From NCBI GenBank assembly GCA_023078685.1, contig JALGAS010000010.1, forward strand, positions 868,001 to 932,000: a stretch of DNA of 64,000 bases, read 5' to 3'. Below are positions 10,403 through 21,302 of the stretch, piece by piece. The position numbers and the translations under genes were made by a program. How positions within the stretch are numbered: position 1 is the first letter of the stretch; each line of letters begins with the position of its first letter. The DNA is from Neopestalotiopsis rosae. Lineage: Eukaryota; Ascomycota; Sordariomycetes; Amphisphaeriales; Sporocadaceae. Below the pieces are notes generated by a model. It worked only from the letters and a program-made list of their open reading frames with translations, ran no database searches and was not told the DNA's origin.

Positions 10403-12983
10403 TTAGTAGAAATATTGCCCACCACCATCGCCACTGCCGGGGGGTTGAGACGGCATGAAATCAAAGTTCATGTCAGCACCGGTGTTGTAAAAAGGATCTG
10501 GGGATTCTGATATTAAGTCAGCGATGCGAGTTCTGGTGACCAAGATTAGTAACGACGTACCCCAGAAGATGGAATCGTAGAGGTCCATAGGTGACATGTT
10601 TGACATGTACGTTGAAGGATCCATTTGTGAAATGTCTGTCACGCCTTGCACTGGCATCGTCTGCGCCAACGTCGTTGGATACTGTAGACTACTTTGCAAA
10701 TGTTAGTGCGAGTTTTTTTTCCATGATTCTTCGGACATGGGGTCCTTACTTTGAAAAGTCAGGCAAAGTAGCACCGTTCTGCAATTCCGTCATAGCCAGC
10801 GCTGCATCTTGGTGGGGATCTAGTCCCGACTGTGCACGTTGCTGAACATTCAATATCGCGTTCGACGGCAGGTTTGCAACGGGAGTTCGGGATCCTGAAG
10901 GCACTTCGCTTTTGAGACCCGACAAACCATTCAGTGACCCATAATCATAAATATGTTTCAAAGCTGTCAACGCTCTGGACAGTGGTCCAGACAACTCAAT
11001 GTCTTTGTCACTGACAGGAATGTGGCCCGGAGGTGGACTGGAGCGCTCCTTGGCCGCGGCGGCAGAGAGGGCGGAAATCAGTTCGCCTTGTAGGTGGCGG
11101 ACTTCTGGCTCAGTCTTGGGATCGGATAGTAGACCAAGAAGGATGGCAGATGAGAGTCCATGGTAGGTAAATGCCCAGCTTCTTGTCGGAATGACCGATA
11201 TATTGTGCATGGCGAGAAACATATTTACTGTCTCAATCAGATTCGCCTTGCATCTTGCCGATAAAGATTTCTTTTCTCCAGCCTTGAGCAGTTTGTAGTC
11301 GCTCCGAAGGGCTGGTCGACAACACACGGACACCACAAATGCCGTGTGCAATCTGAGTGCATAATGCTGGAGTCGATCTACCACTGTCTTGAGAGCCTCT
11401 TTATTGCGAAGTTGGGGATAAACCCTCTGTCGGAGAGACATGACCTCTTCGCAATTGGCAACAATGGTGTCGTAAGAGGCAGTATTCACGGCATCCGGGT
11501 TCAGTTTCTCTGAAATGATTTGACAAAGATGATACATGGCCTCGAGATATGATATACCCTCCACGCCTGCGCTTGGAGCTAGTGGAATGGCGCAGCATTG
11601 TATGTTCGTCATATTTGGCCTTCACGGCATTTAGTCGTGGACGATGTAGGAGTTTTTTCACGAAAAGCTTACCGGTCAAAAGATAGTGATGTTAGTGTAT
11701 CATGCCATTGGCAAGTCCACCTATTGACATTAGATCGATGCACAGAATGGGGGAAAGGCAAGTGCTGTACCATAGTTTCCGTCGCACATAGTCCTTGATA
11801 GTCATTTCTGTCGAGCTTGTTTCTTGTTGTAATGATCGGTGAAGTCCCAGAGACTGCGCGAGCCGACAGGTGAGAGCAATTAGTGCCCATGATCCTTCAG
11901 CTTTCATGTCGTTCAAGAGCACAAAGCTCGTCATTAACAGAGCCTGTATTGAATCAAGATTGGGCCTAAGATAGGTTTAATACGAAACGATTACCACTGT
12001 TGCATAAGACTCTACTTACCTTAGTAGGAAGTTTCCTAGTCTCAAAAAATGGAAGCAAATTTGAATGTACTTTTGTGAGTTTCGCGTCCTGATGTGGTAT
12101 GGAGAATCATGGTATTGCGACCCAACAGCGAGCACAGCAAAGAGGATGGCAAGCCAAGAAGCAGAGATGGGCTGAGTTCCAGGGCCCTTTTCTCGAAGTA
12201 TTCTGGCTCGTTCTTCAAGATAGACCATCAAACGAGACTCAAGGTCATCGATATCTATAACAAATCCCCAAAAGGGATGCGGAACTTCCTTGTAAGTCTT
12301 GAAAAGCCTTGTACCACCCGTTAGTACTTGGTAGCCCGGATGTGAATAATGAGACGTACTTGAGAACCTCACGGTCCGAAGGAAGTTGAGCCGATATCTC
12401 CTGGGTCATCTTATCAAGATGGTGCGTAGACATGAGCGGGAACGGTGCAGAATTATCCAGACCCCAGATTGGACGCATATCACGACGAATATCTATGCCA
12501 TTTTTGGTGTCTATGGGTGATGGCTGGTCTCGCAATATCGCCGGGATGCTATTCTGGCCTATGTAACGAGGGATTTCCGTCGTTTCCGACTGATCTATAG
12601 AAGCGTGTCAATGCAGACCTGCGTGTCCCGCAAGGACTAGGCTTACCTGCTGCTCGGGGCCAACCCTGTGGTTGACGGTCATTGTCATTATCATAGTCCT
12701 CACTGTCCTCTGGGGAATGTGGACGTTTGGTGCCATGAGAGCTCCCAGCATCAATCGAGCCAGACTTGCTCGTGTTTGAGCGGTTAGGCTTGTACGAGCA
12801 TAGCTGCGGATGCTCCCTCTTTACACAGTTTTCGCATGGCTGCTGATTATCGCACTTGACCTTGCGCTGTCGACAAGGCCAGCAAGCAGTTCCTGTAGTT
12901 GCCGGAGTCAGTCGGGCCTTTGTCCAAGTTGGCACAGGAGGCAGCTGTTTAGGTTGTTTGCCATCAGGAGGGCGGCCAGTCAT
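10403..12983 (-). CDS. Zn(II)2Cys6 transcription factor with fungal-specific domain
   Basis: Eight exons: 12647-12983, 12360-12594, 12020-12307, 11771-11965, 11673-11720, 10750-11619, 10561-10691 and 10403-10506, for 735 residues. The seven introns are 50-58 bases. The DNA-binding cluster spans residues 34-62 with spacing C-x2-C-x6-C-x5-C-x2-C-x8-C. A Ser/Asp-rich linker follows. The regulatory domain contains LFKTYKEVPHPFWGFV near residue 191 and, assembled across the 48-base exon, WTCQWHDTLTSLSFDRP, the usual W-Q-D...DRP motif of this domain. The C-terminus is rich in Met, Pro and Gly. It ends 196 bases from the convergent amidase, so it may regulate the permease/amidase pair; that is inference. 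A likely intron in the 5' leader (12986-13055) ends two bases before the ATG. Confidence 0.85.
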
Positions 12984-14646
12984 GGCTGTGACTAGCAGGA
13001 ATCCCGAGCAAAGTCTTGAGACAAAAGTATATAAAAAAAACAAAAGATCACGTACCATAGCGAACCTTGCGGTGTGAATGGATGATGCGACTCGCTTCCT
13101 CGGGGGTCAGATCCTCCACCGGGATCTGGTTTACGTTTTGGGACTTCGACATGGACACGACACGGCGTCTGCACCCGTCTGCCGTCTCTGCGACCGAGGC
13201 GGCCACGACCTACCTCAACAACGAACGATGGGCATGCGGCGCCCCGCTTGGCATCAAAGTTTGAGCGACGGTTAGTCCCACGGACACGGGAGAGTTTTCC
13301 GATATCAATTGGACGATAGTATAGAGATGCGCGTTCTTGGCTTGCCTATACTCTGCGTGGGAAGGGGTTTGAATCGTGCAGGTGAATCAATGGATGGGAT
13401 GCCGAGCTGTCTGCGAAGTCCGAAGAACCCTTTGCAGATCCGGCGCTGGGCAATGGGCGGCGCGGGGCAGAATGAGGCGAGTGACTGGCCTGGGAGGTGG
13501 GGACACAGATTCCGAGCACCCCGAGAGGTGATTGATGGGACTTGAGTGCCAGGTGCCTCTTGTCTGGCGGGCGCTCGAGAGGAGAAGCTGTACGTATCTG
13601 ATTAAGCGCGTTAGTACATGGTCCCTGCGTCGTTTTAGTCTATCCGTCGTCGTACCTGCCTGCAACAACCACAACCAAACTCAACTAATAATAACGACAG
13701 TACCTGCCACCAATTGAAGCAGAATATGTACACAAAAACATCCCAAACCTGCATAGAATAAATAAAAGCATACATGTCTTTATCAGACGAATTCGATACA
13801 GTTTGTGTCTCCATCTCAAACCAATTTACCATATCTCCAAGACTCAAAAGCCACAGCAAGCAATATTACAGCGTACTCCGCCCTGCTATTTTGCAATGCC
13901 GTCTCAAATCCCATCGACATTTAACCTGGACAGGGAAGCCCCCACGAAGAGTGTCGGGAGCGCCCGAGCACTGTATTCATGCACCTTGACACTGCCTCGA
14001 CCACATGCACATTGAAGACGAAGAAACGAGAAAAGGAATATCGCGGCTAAGCCTACTTTGTACCTGCCAGCTATGTGGGTGGATCGCTGTTCCCTTTTTT
14101 CAGCTGAAAAGCCTGGATATGGAGGGAAGAAAAGCAAACGGAAAACTGGGCTCATATCAGAGCCGTGTCGACCAATTTACGCGCTTCCGTTAATTCTCAT
14201 GCCCCTCTCTCCTCGGACCCGCCCAAACTTGTCGTGTCTTCTCGCGTCAGGCTCGCGTCCAGATCTATTCTGTGCCACTTGCTGCTTGCTCTGCTCCCCG
14301 GATCCCAACTAGAGCGTGCGGCCCGAGACTTAGATCGCTACTTTATTTGGCCTTGAAGCTTATGCTTAGTCAGTCTCCTCGAAGGGGGACCCTCAATTGG
14401 CCTTGACTTTCGCTTGACAGCACGGTATGTACCTGCCTCATGCTGTGCTTGGACCACCCATCCAATCATTTGATTCTCCGTTGACGACAATGTCGATGTT
14501 GCCTCTGCATGGCACTGTCGAGAAGCAATCATGACGAGACCGCTGACGCAACCTCGCGGTCCCAGGTATACGAATCAAGATTGGCGTATGCTGCCGCCAC
14601 GCTGCAGGACCGTTACTAGGTCTCCGTGGCCGGCAGCTTGGTTGAC
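12984..14646. other. Divergent promoter region of the Zn(II)2Cys6 regulator and the RNA-dependent RNA polymerase
   Basis: About 1.7 kb between two divergent starts. The regulator side holds a probable 5'-leader intron with donor gtacgt at 13055-13050. The remaining frames are short and overlap on both strands without domains. I see no gene here. Confidence 0.5.
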
Positions 14647-17600
14647 ATGCAGCCTATAACGCCTAGGAAAGATGCAACTACCATCTCGTTCAATAGCTAT
14701 CTAAGCCCCTCTTTTGCTCAGAACTCTGGGGTGAAGCCCGAGTTTCAAGACTTCTCGTCCAAATACAATCTGCAGCTTCGTGTTCCAGATGAGGCTGAGC
14801 TTAGACGGTCACCTTTAAAGCGACGAGAATTAAAAGAACAAGGTTTACTGCATCCAGATGAAATAGCGTTCGGCCAATTTCGCACGCACTTTCATAGGAG
14901 AACTCTCCCTTCCGTCCTCAAGACGTTCGACAAGCGTGCCCGTGATCTCTGTAAGAAATGGGTGCGAAAGCCTCGAGGAGATCCAACCGTCACTCCTGTC
15001 ATTACAACTCTTCCTCAGGCAACCAATTCCCGGGAACGTATTGAGTTGCGAGAGCTGCTTGATCAGGTCCTCGACGAGTACGCTCCCACCTCTGCACGCC
15101 AAACGCCCGGGCCTGTACCGGATGAGACCACTCCTCAACCACGTGTTTCCACCTCTACCTGCGCAACACCCGGACCTGAGCCGGAGGAGGCGACGACTCC
15201 TCAGCCGCGCCGCCCAACAAAACGCACTTCGGACGAGATTGTCGCAAAGGTGCCCAAACGATCCAAAAGCGATGCTTCCATTTCGCCACCAGATGTCTCC
15301 GCTCCCGCCGCCGAGCAAAACGTTCGTCGATCCGAACGTCTTGAAAGACGAGACCGGAGCCTGTATGACGTATCTACCAACGTCAGCCGCGAGACGCTTG
15401 TCTTTACCGATAATGGCCACCGCGTTTCGCAGGGGACACAAACCACGATCGAGGCGGGCAGCCAAGAAAAGTCCAGATGGCCACCAGCTCCGTTGCCTGT
15501 CTCTCAAGACGAATTCGCAATTTCTTCGAGCTCCCTCAGAGTTCTGGACGAATCTTTCAATCGAATTAAAAATGTACGGCAATACCTGGACAGCAGCTCT
15601 CCAACACATACCTACTCAGATTTCAGCAGCCTTCTTCCAGATCATGAGTTGGCTCGACTTGAGGAAAGTTTCTTAGAGTCCGAGGCCGAACAGCCGGCTT
15701 CACCTGCCATAATCGAGCTTGAAATGCGCTTGAACTCTTCCTGGCGTAAGTTCGATCCAACTCAGTGCTCACAGTCACTAACCAAACTCTCCTGCTGCAG
15801 CACGAATCCCTCTCGGTGTAACAAAAGCGCCTTTTGTCGTGATATGGGAAGTCCTCCGTGCCTTGCTACATTGCAACATTGATACAAGCCTGCTTGATGA
15901 CTTGGAATTCAATGACTCGTGGGATGACCCGACCAAGCTCTGGCATGCTCTTCAAAGCCACAGAGCGTTTTCTGGGAAAACACTTCCAGAGAAGTCGAGT
16001 AAGGCTGCCTGGGATGCTGCTCAAGCCAATTTTCGCGTGCGCAAAAAAGCTGTCATCCTCGTTATAAGTTTAACTCCTTCCACTGTCGCCACTGGTCCGT
16101 TTTTCAAAGTACAGCTGCAACCCCTCAAGATTGATCTCACACATCGTCTTGCACGTCGCTTCGGCCCGGATAGGTTCATTGAGATGATTGTTCCCTCAAT
16201 TGATCCGCAAAATGTTCCGGTGCTCAAAAATATGTCGGATGAAGCCATCACTTACGCGAGACGTTGGCTATCCACTAATCCTCACCCATTGGCAGGTCGG
16301 TTTTGGAAGCCGTTCTTCGTCCGGTCTCTTCGTGATGAACATGCTAAAAAGTCGCGCAAAAACGACTGGTTTGAGCCAGAACCAAAGCAGGTGATGAAGG
16401 ACCGCTTCAATCTTTTTGCGCAAGACGGCAATGATTTTCTGCCGCCGGAATCTGAATCTCAATACCCCAAGAAAAACGAGCCGAGCGACAGTCATGCAAA
16501 GATGAGCGTAACTGGCCTGATCCAATGGCTCCTTGAGCCTCCCAGTAGCGCCAAACAGCCAGTCTTGAAGCTCTTTTCACGTATAGCGCTTGGACTAAGT
16601 CGTACAGAACCAACGATTGTGCTGGAAGAAAGCCAATTTCGCCATATGGAAACAGATATTCTGTCTCCATTGGGCAATGTTATGAATGATGGCATTGGTC
16701 GCATATCACCATTGCTTGCGCGGAGTATTCGTGATTCCATGGGATTAACAGCGACTCCGGCAGGGTTCCAAGGTCGTATCGGAAGCGCCAAGGGTTTCTG
16801 GATCATTGATGTATCCGAAAGGAGCGATGATATTTGGATCGAGACATACCCGTCCCAGCGAAAATGGAATTGCAACTTTGAAGATGAGGATCATCGGACT
16901 TTCGAAGTCAGCAGTGCCCCTAAGCTTCCAGTCTCAGCCAGTCTCAATACTCAATTCCTCCCAATTCTTATGCACCAAGCACCATCGAAGCGCCAGAAAA
17001 AAGCGCTACAGGAGCATCTCAGTAATCTTCTTGTCCGTGTCTTGGAGAAGGAGATAGAGGAACAACAGACCGCGATGACAGACCCCTTGGCGTGTTCCGT
17101 TTGGGTTGAAAAGAGCTCTATGTCGCGCCGAGCTGAGCGTTTGGAAGAAGATCAAGTTCCAAGACTGGGAAGCGTACCTCGCCATGATGAAGATCGAATC
17201 CAAATGTTCTTGGCCGCTGGTTTCCGTCCGATGGAACTCAAAATGCTATGGGAGATGGTGTGGAAGCTGTGCAAAGAGAGATGCGAGGAGCTCAAACGAC
17301 GCATTAACCTCAAAGTCGGTCAGTCGATGTACGCATACATGGTCATTGATTTCGAAGGGATCTTAGCAGAGGGCGAGGTTCACGTCAGCTTCTCGTCATG
17401 TTTCGAGGATGAAATGTCTCATTTTGCTGATACTCATCTGCATGGAGTAGATGTATTGGTCGCACGTTCTCCGGCTCATTTCGCTAGCGACATTCAAAAG
17501 GTCAAGGCTGTTTTCAAGCCAGAATTGGGAGCCCTCAAGGATGTGGTCGTTTTCCCAAGAACAGGCAACTTTTCGCTCGCCGACAAGTTGAGTGGTGGTG

Positions 17601-18676
17601 ACTACGATGGTGATAAGGCTTGGGTGTGCTGGGACCCCCGAATCGTGGATAATTTTGAGTCTGCAGCCGTGCCGAAGTCACCAGATCTCGTGCAAGAAAA
17701 GTTCTTGTCCAAGCGAACAGGCAAGTATGAAGACCTCATGCGCCAACATGGGGACAGGGCCACCCTCAAGTTCCTCGAAGAGGGATTCGAGTTCAACATG
17801 CAACCCACATTCTTGGGCATGTGCACCACCTTCAAGGAAAATCTGTGCTATAAGAGGCAATCAGTCGCAGACTCTACAGCAGTCCGACTCAGCACAATGC
17901 TGAGTAATCTTGTAGATCAAGGAAAGCAAGGCATCGTCTTTACAAACAAGGACTTTGCCAAGTTCAAGCGATCTCTCCTCAAGAAAAACGAGCCGGAGCC
18001 TGCTGCACCAAGGTACAAACTGGATTCTTGGACGGGTAGAGGACGCCCGTCGCATATCATCGACTTTCTCAAATTCGAGGTCATGATCCCTCAGGTGGAC
18101 AAAGAGTTGAAGCGTCTGAGTGACACCACGCAGGGCCATGAGGTCTCGGGCAAGATCTGGGACGGAGATCTTGCATTTATGTGGAATAAATACAACAAAA
18201 TGCGAGTGGATAAGAACAAGAGAGTTGGTCACGGGATGAGTATGCTTCAGACCGATATTGAGAACTTTGCAAGCAAAGTCGAGAAGCTCAGCGGTAATGA
18301 GGACCTGAGCTTCGATGCCAAAGTTGCACATGCCTACGAAGACTTCCAGTTGATCAAGCCACGTGGTTTCAGTGGCACCCTCGAGAAAGTCATTGCCGAT
18401 CCGGAAGCCAAACAGCATACGGAATGGAGTCTTCTCAGGGCCTCGACGTACTACAAGCTCTACTACAAACGGTCCAACTTTCTCTGGTGGATCATTGGCG
18501 ATGAGCTGGCAGCGCTGAAAGCCAAGGCGTCCCGGGATGGGCCGATTGTATATGTCAATGCAAAGTCATATGCTGCCATGAAGCACGATCCCAAGTACGT
18601 CAAAGCCCGCACCGCGATGCGCGAAGGCATGGATGACCCGGATAGTGAAGTCCTAGAGACATATGACGACGAATAG
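14647..18676 (+). CDS. RNA-dependent RNA polymerase, QDE-1/RRP family
   Basis: Two exons, 14647-15745 and 15801-18676, encode 1324 residues; the phases close across the 55-base intron. The family converts single-stranded RNA to double-stranded RNA in fungal RNA silencing (quelling, meiotic silencing or related pathways). The catalytic motif LSGGDYDGDKAWVCWD lies near residues 963-978, with the metal-binding aspartates at 967, 969 and 971. A typical upstream motif of the family, RSIRDSMGLTATPAGFQGRI, lies near residue 677. The N-terminal third is Ser/Pro/Thr-rich, probably disordered, and includes a 21-residue unit in two imperfect copies. Length is close to the roughly 1,400 residues of Neurospora QDE-1. 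The in-frame GTG at 14626 was rejected as start in favour of the first ATG. Which silencing pathway it serves cannot be told from sequence alone. Confidence 0.9.
15088..15213 (+). repeat. Imperfect 63-base tandem duplication in the RdRP N-terminal region
   Basis: Two adjacent copies, starting at 15088 and 15151 (both begin ACCTCT), encode a Pro/Thr/Glu-rich 21-residue unit twice. Each contains the element TPGP-x-P-x-E followed by TPQP. The copies have diverged in third positions and at a few amino acids, so the duplication is not recent. Confidence 0.6.
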
Positions 18677-19367
18677 ACACTGTTCGGAGTTTCGCTGTAT
18701 AATTGCTTATATATCTAGATATAGGGTCCAGAATACTGGATACCCAATTCTATAGTTTGTTTATTGAGGTTGGATAGTTCAAACTTTTGGAGGGTTTCGA
18801 AAGATAGAGGTGGTAGAACCATTTTCGGACTTTTCCTTCTTGAGTTCCCCTGTCACGAGAGCTTTGGTAGCGTTGCCATTTTCATCTGCCAATGTACAAG
18901 GAGATGGAGAGTGTGTTCAAGTAATGATAGACCAAATGAAAGACTCGCCTGTCCCTCTCCATCGTCCGAAATCCAATAAGAGTAAACCGCCAGTGGTTTT
19001 CGAGATGTACCGTATATTGAACAGCCCATACGGGTAGTCATGTTCACTAATCCCAAAGCAATTCTCGACAACTGGACAATGCAACTAGAAAATATGATAT
19101 CACTAGATTGAAATCATTGATGATTTGTAGTTCGTATATAAATAAGTCATTGTCAACATGAATAATCGATTAGCGGTCAGACTAAGTACAAGACGCCCAC
19201 CAACCTCATTCATATCAGCTGTTCCGTTTTTTCTGGGTTTTCTCCCGAAGCAGTTTCATACTTTCACATAACAAGAGTTGTAATGGGTCTTCAAAACGAT
19301 GTAATACTTTGTACATTCGTGCGAACCAAGTTTTTATTTTTCCTTTTCTCTTTTTTCTCATTCGGCC
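18677..19367. other. Convergent intergenic region
   Basis: About 690 AT-rich bases between the RdRP stop and the stop of the DUF1295 gene. It contains only short frames without recognisable features and presumably includes both 3' untranslated regions. Confidence 0.5.
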
Positions 19368-20501
19368 TTAGACAAACTGGTTGATGGCTACTTCAGCTGC
19401 GGCGACCGCACTGCCGGTGCCCAAGACAATCCACAACCACTTGTTGGTCAGGACGTCGGCCTTTGGCCAAAATGAGTTATGGCTCTGCTTGAAGCGCTCA
19501 AAGTCGGCGTGCTTCTCGAGACTTGACTGGGAGTAGCGGCGGTGCTGGTGAGCCTCGGTCTGCTTGTCGCCGCCAACGTGGCGGAGGAAAAAGTAGTTGG
19601 CGATACTGCCGAGGATCTCAATGGGCGCCAGCAGATCCGAGCCGTAGAGCAGGACCGGGAAAGAAAAGTGGATGAGGGCATCACCGAGGTAGTTGGGGTG
19701 GCGCACAAGCGACCAGACGCCCTCCTTGCATACAGCGCGCTCGTCGTTAGCCGTCTCCTTATATGCCGAGAGCTGCGTGTCAGCCAAGATCTCCAGGGCC
19801 AGTCCGGCGGAGAAGAGGCCGACGGCAATACTCTGGACCAGGGGATGGTAACCGCTCAGAACTTTGCCCTGGTGGTGGTATGGGGCGGTAAAGGGAAGCG
19901 TAATGATGGTCTGGATCAGGGCCTCGGGAAGGAATATAGTGAAGATGGCCCGGTTCCAAAAGTCAGGGTCCTTCTTGGCGTCCTCCCAACGGGTATCATC
20001 GGTACCCTTGCCGGCTTTACGACGCCGGATAGAACGGCTGGAGATGCGGTACAAGAGTCTGCCGCCCCAGAGAGTGACGCCGGTGAGCAGGAGACGTTCC
20101 GGGCGTGAGAGCAGGGACAAGGCCTGGCCCAGCGTAAGACCTCGCTGGACTTTGCGGCCAATGGCTGACCACCAGGCATTGGCAATGGGCGCCGTGGGCC
20201 ACAGCCAATTCTTGACCTCTACGGTGTTTGTAGCACGACCAATGCCGTATGCGACTAGAGCAAGAGATCCATGAAGGGATAGACTGGGAAAGATGGTATC
20301 CTTGAAGATACCGACATCGAACAGCTCACGGTGCCAGCTCTGGTGATAGTGGGGAACCGAATTATGGTGGTGTGGCAGCTTGGAGTCGAGGGCAGCTGCC
20401 GGAGAGGGCGAATCCGAGTAGCGCGGCGAAGACGCCGAGGCGTTGAACTGAATAGTTCGACCGCCCAGCAGTGAATTGCGGTCTAGATCGGGGTTCGACA
20501 T
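19368..20501 (-). CDS. DUF1295 / isoprenylcysteine methyltransferase-like membrane protein
   Basis: A single uninterrupted exon encodes 377 residues. The first 60 residues are polar and His-rich (PHHHNSVPHYH), then several hydrophobic segments follow (about 70-90, 135-150, 188-206, 220-240, 275-305, 353-375). The key signature is GVWSLVRHPNYLGD at 261-274. This R-H-P-N-Y motif is found in the steroid 5-alpha-reductase C-terminal/DUF1295 and ICMT-like methyltransferase superfamily, where it binds the cofactor. The protein is probably in the endoplasmic reticulum or another internal membrane. Whether it acts as a reductase or methyltransferase cannot be decided here. The next gene upstream (VPS41) is transcribed in the same direction. 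Confidence 0.8.
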   Translation of the reverse strand: MSNPDLDRNSLLGGRTIQFNASASSPRYSDSPSPAAALDSKLPHHHNSVPHYHQSWHRELFDVGIFKDTIFPSLSLHGSLALVAYGIGRATNTVEVKNWLWPTAPIANAWWSAIGRKVQRGLTLGQALSLLSRPERLLLTGVTLWGGRLLYRISSRSIRRRKAGKGTDDTRWEDAKKDPDFWNRAIFTIFLPEALIQTIITLPFTAPYHHQGKVLSGYHPLVQSIAVGLFSAGLALEILADTQLSAYKETANDERAVCKEGVWSLVRHPNYLGDALIHFSFPVLLYGSDLLAPIEILGSIANYFFLRHVGGDKQTEAHQHRRYSQSSLEKHADFERFKQSHNSFWPKADVLTNKWLWIVLGTGSAVAAAEVAINQFV

Positions 20502-21302
20502 TGTTACATAGAAGAAGAAGAAGCTCGATCAGCACTTCAACAACAGCAACAACTACTACTGCTTGTCTTTGTTTGTTGTTGTTGGGTGTCAAGAGAAACA
20601 AGCAATTGGGACTTTGGAAATCCGCGAGCTCCTAGAGGTTGATGAATGCTTGCGTGCGTGCGGGGGAAAGACGTCGCATGAAGGCTGTGCGAGGTGAGGG
20701 GATGGAATTGAAGCTCGACATCCAAGGCGGCATGACATCACAGTCTCCAACTCTAAATTGCTGTTTTGACGCGGAAGGTGTCAATGATATTCGCGGGGAA
20801 TCGTGCCACAAACAGCTGAGCTTGCTGAGATAGAGGCTATGAAAGGTTATGCAAGGGACATTGCGATCCGTGTATCCGCCCGCCCTCCATAAGTACAGGC
20901 AACTCAATTGCCATGTAGACTTGCAGCTGCGACTGTTCATTGGGGGGCATGAGTCAACTCGCATGAGAAGCAGAGCAGAGTAAGAAGCACCCATGTATTC
21001 CATGTTCCGCTTCTTTGAATAATGAAACGGAGCTGTACTATGTATAGCTGATTGTTATCCGAGTGGCATTTAAGACGGTAGGCTACTACGTGTATATCGT
21101 TGTGATCGACATCATGGATAATTCTAAGTTTGATCTTACAGCAGACGGCAGTAACGGCCTTAGTCTGCACATCGATATGTACTGCGACTGAACGTAAATT
21201 TGAAGTGTAGAATGCGATAAGAGGATGACTTTCGAGTCGATACTTCATGTTGCTAATTACCGAAATGACAGATATATCATTATACCAAGTTGTCTGTCAC
21301 CA
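20502..21302. other. Intergenic region upstream of the DUF1295 gene
   Basis: About 800 bases between the VPS41 stop and the DUF1295 start. The part next to the DUF1295 start has short GAA/GTT-rich runs (around 20508-20583). I see no gene. Confidence 0.5.

Noticed and set aside
11692..11770. Continuation of the regulator frame through LWYSTCLSPILCIDL to a stop
   Set aside because: Splicing 11721-11770 gives LWWTCQWHDTLTSLSFDRP, the expected family motif. The unspliced reading ends prematurely.
13387..14532. Several short overlapping frames between the regulator and the RdRP
   Set aside because: None shows a domain or continues across splice sites; treated as promoter DNA.
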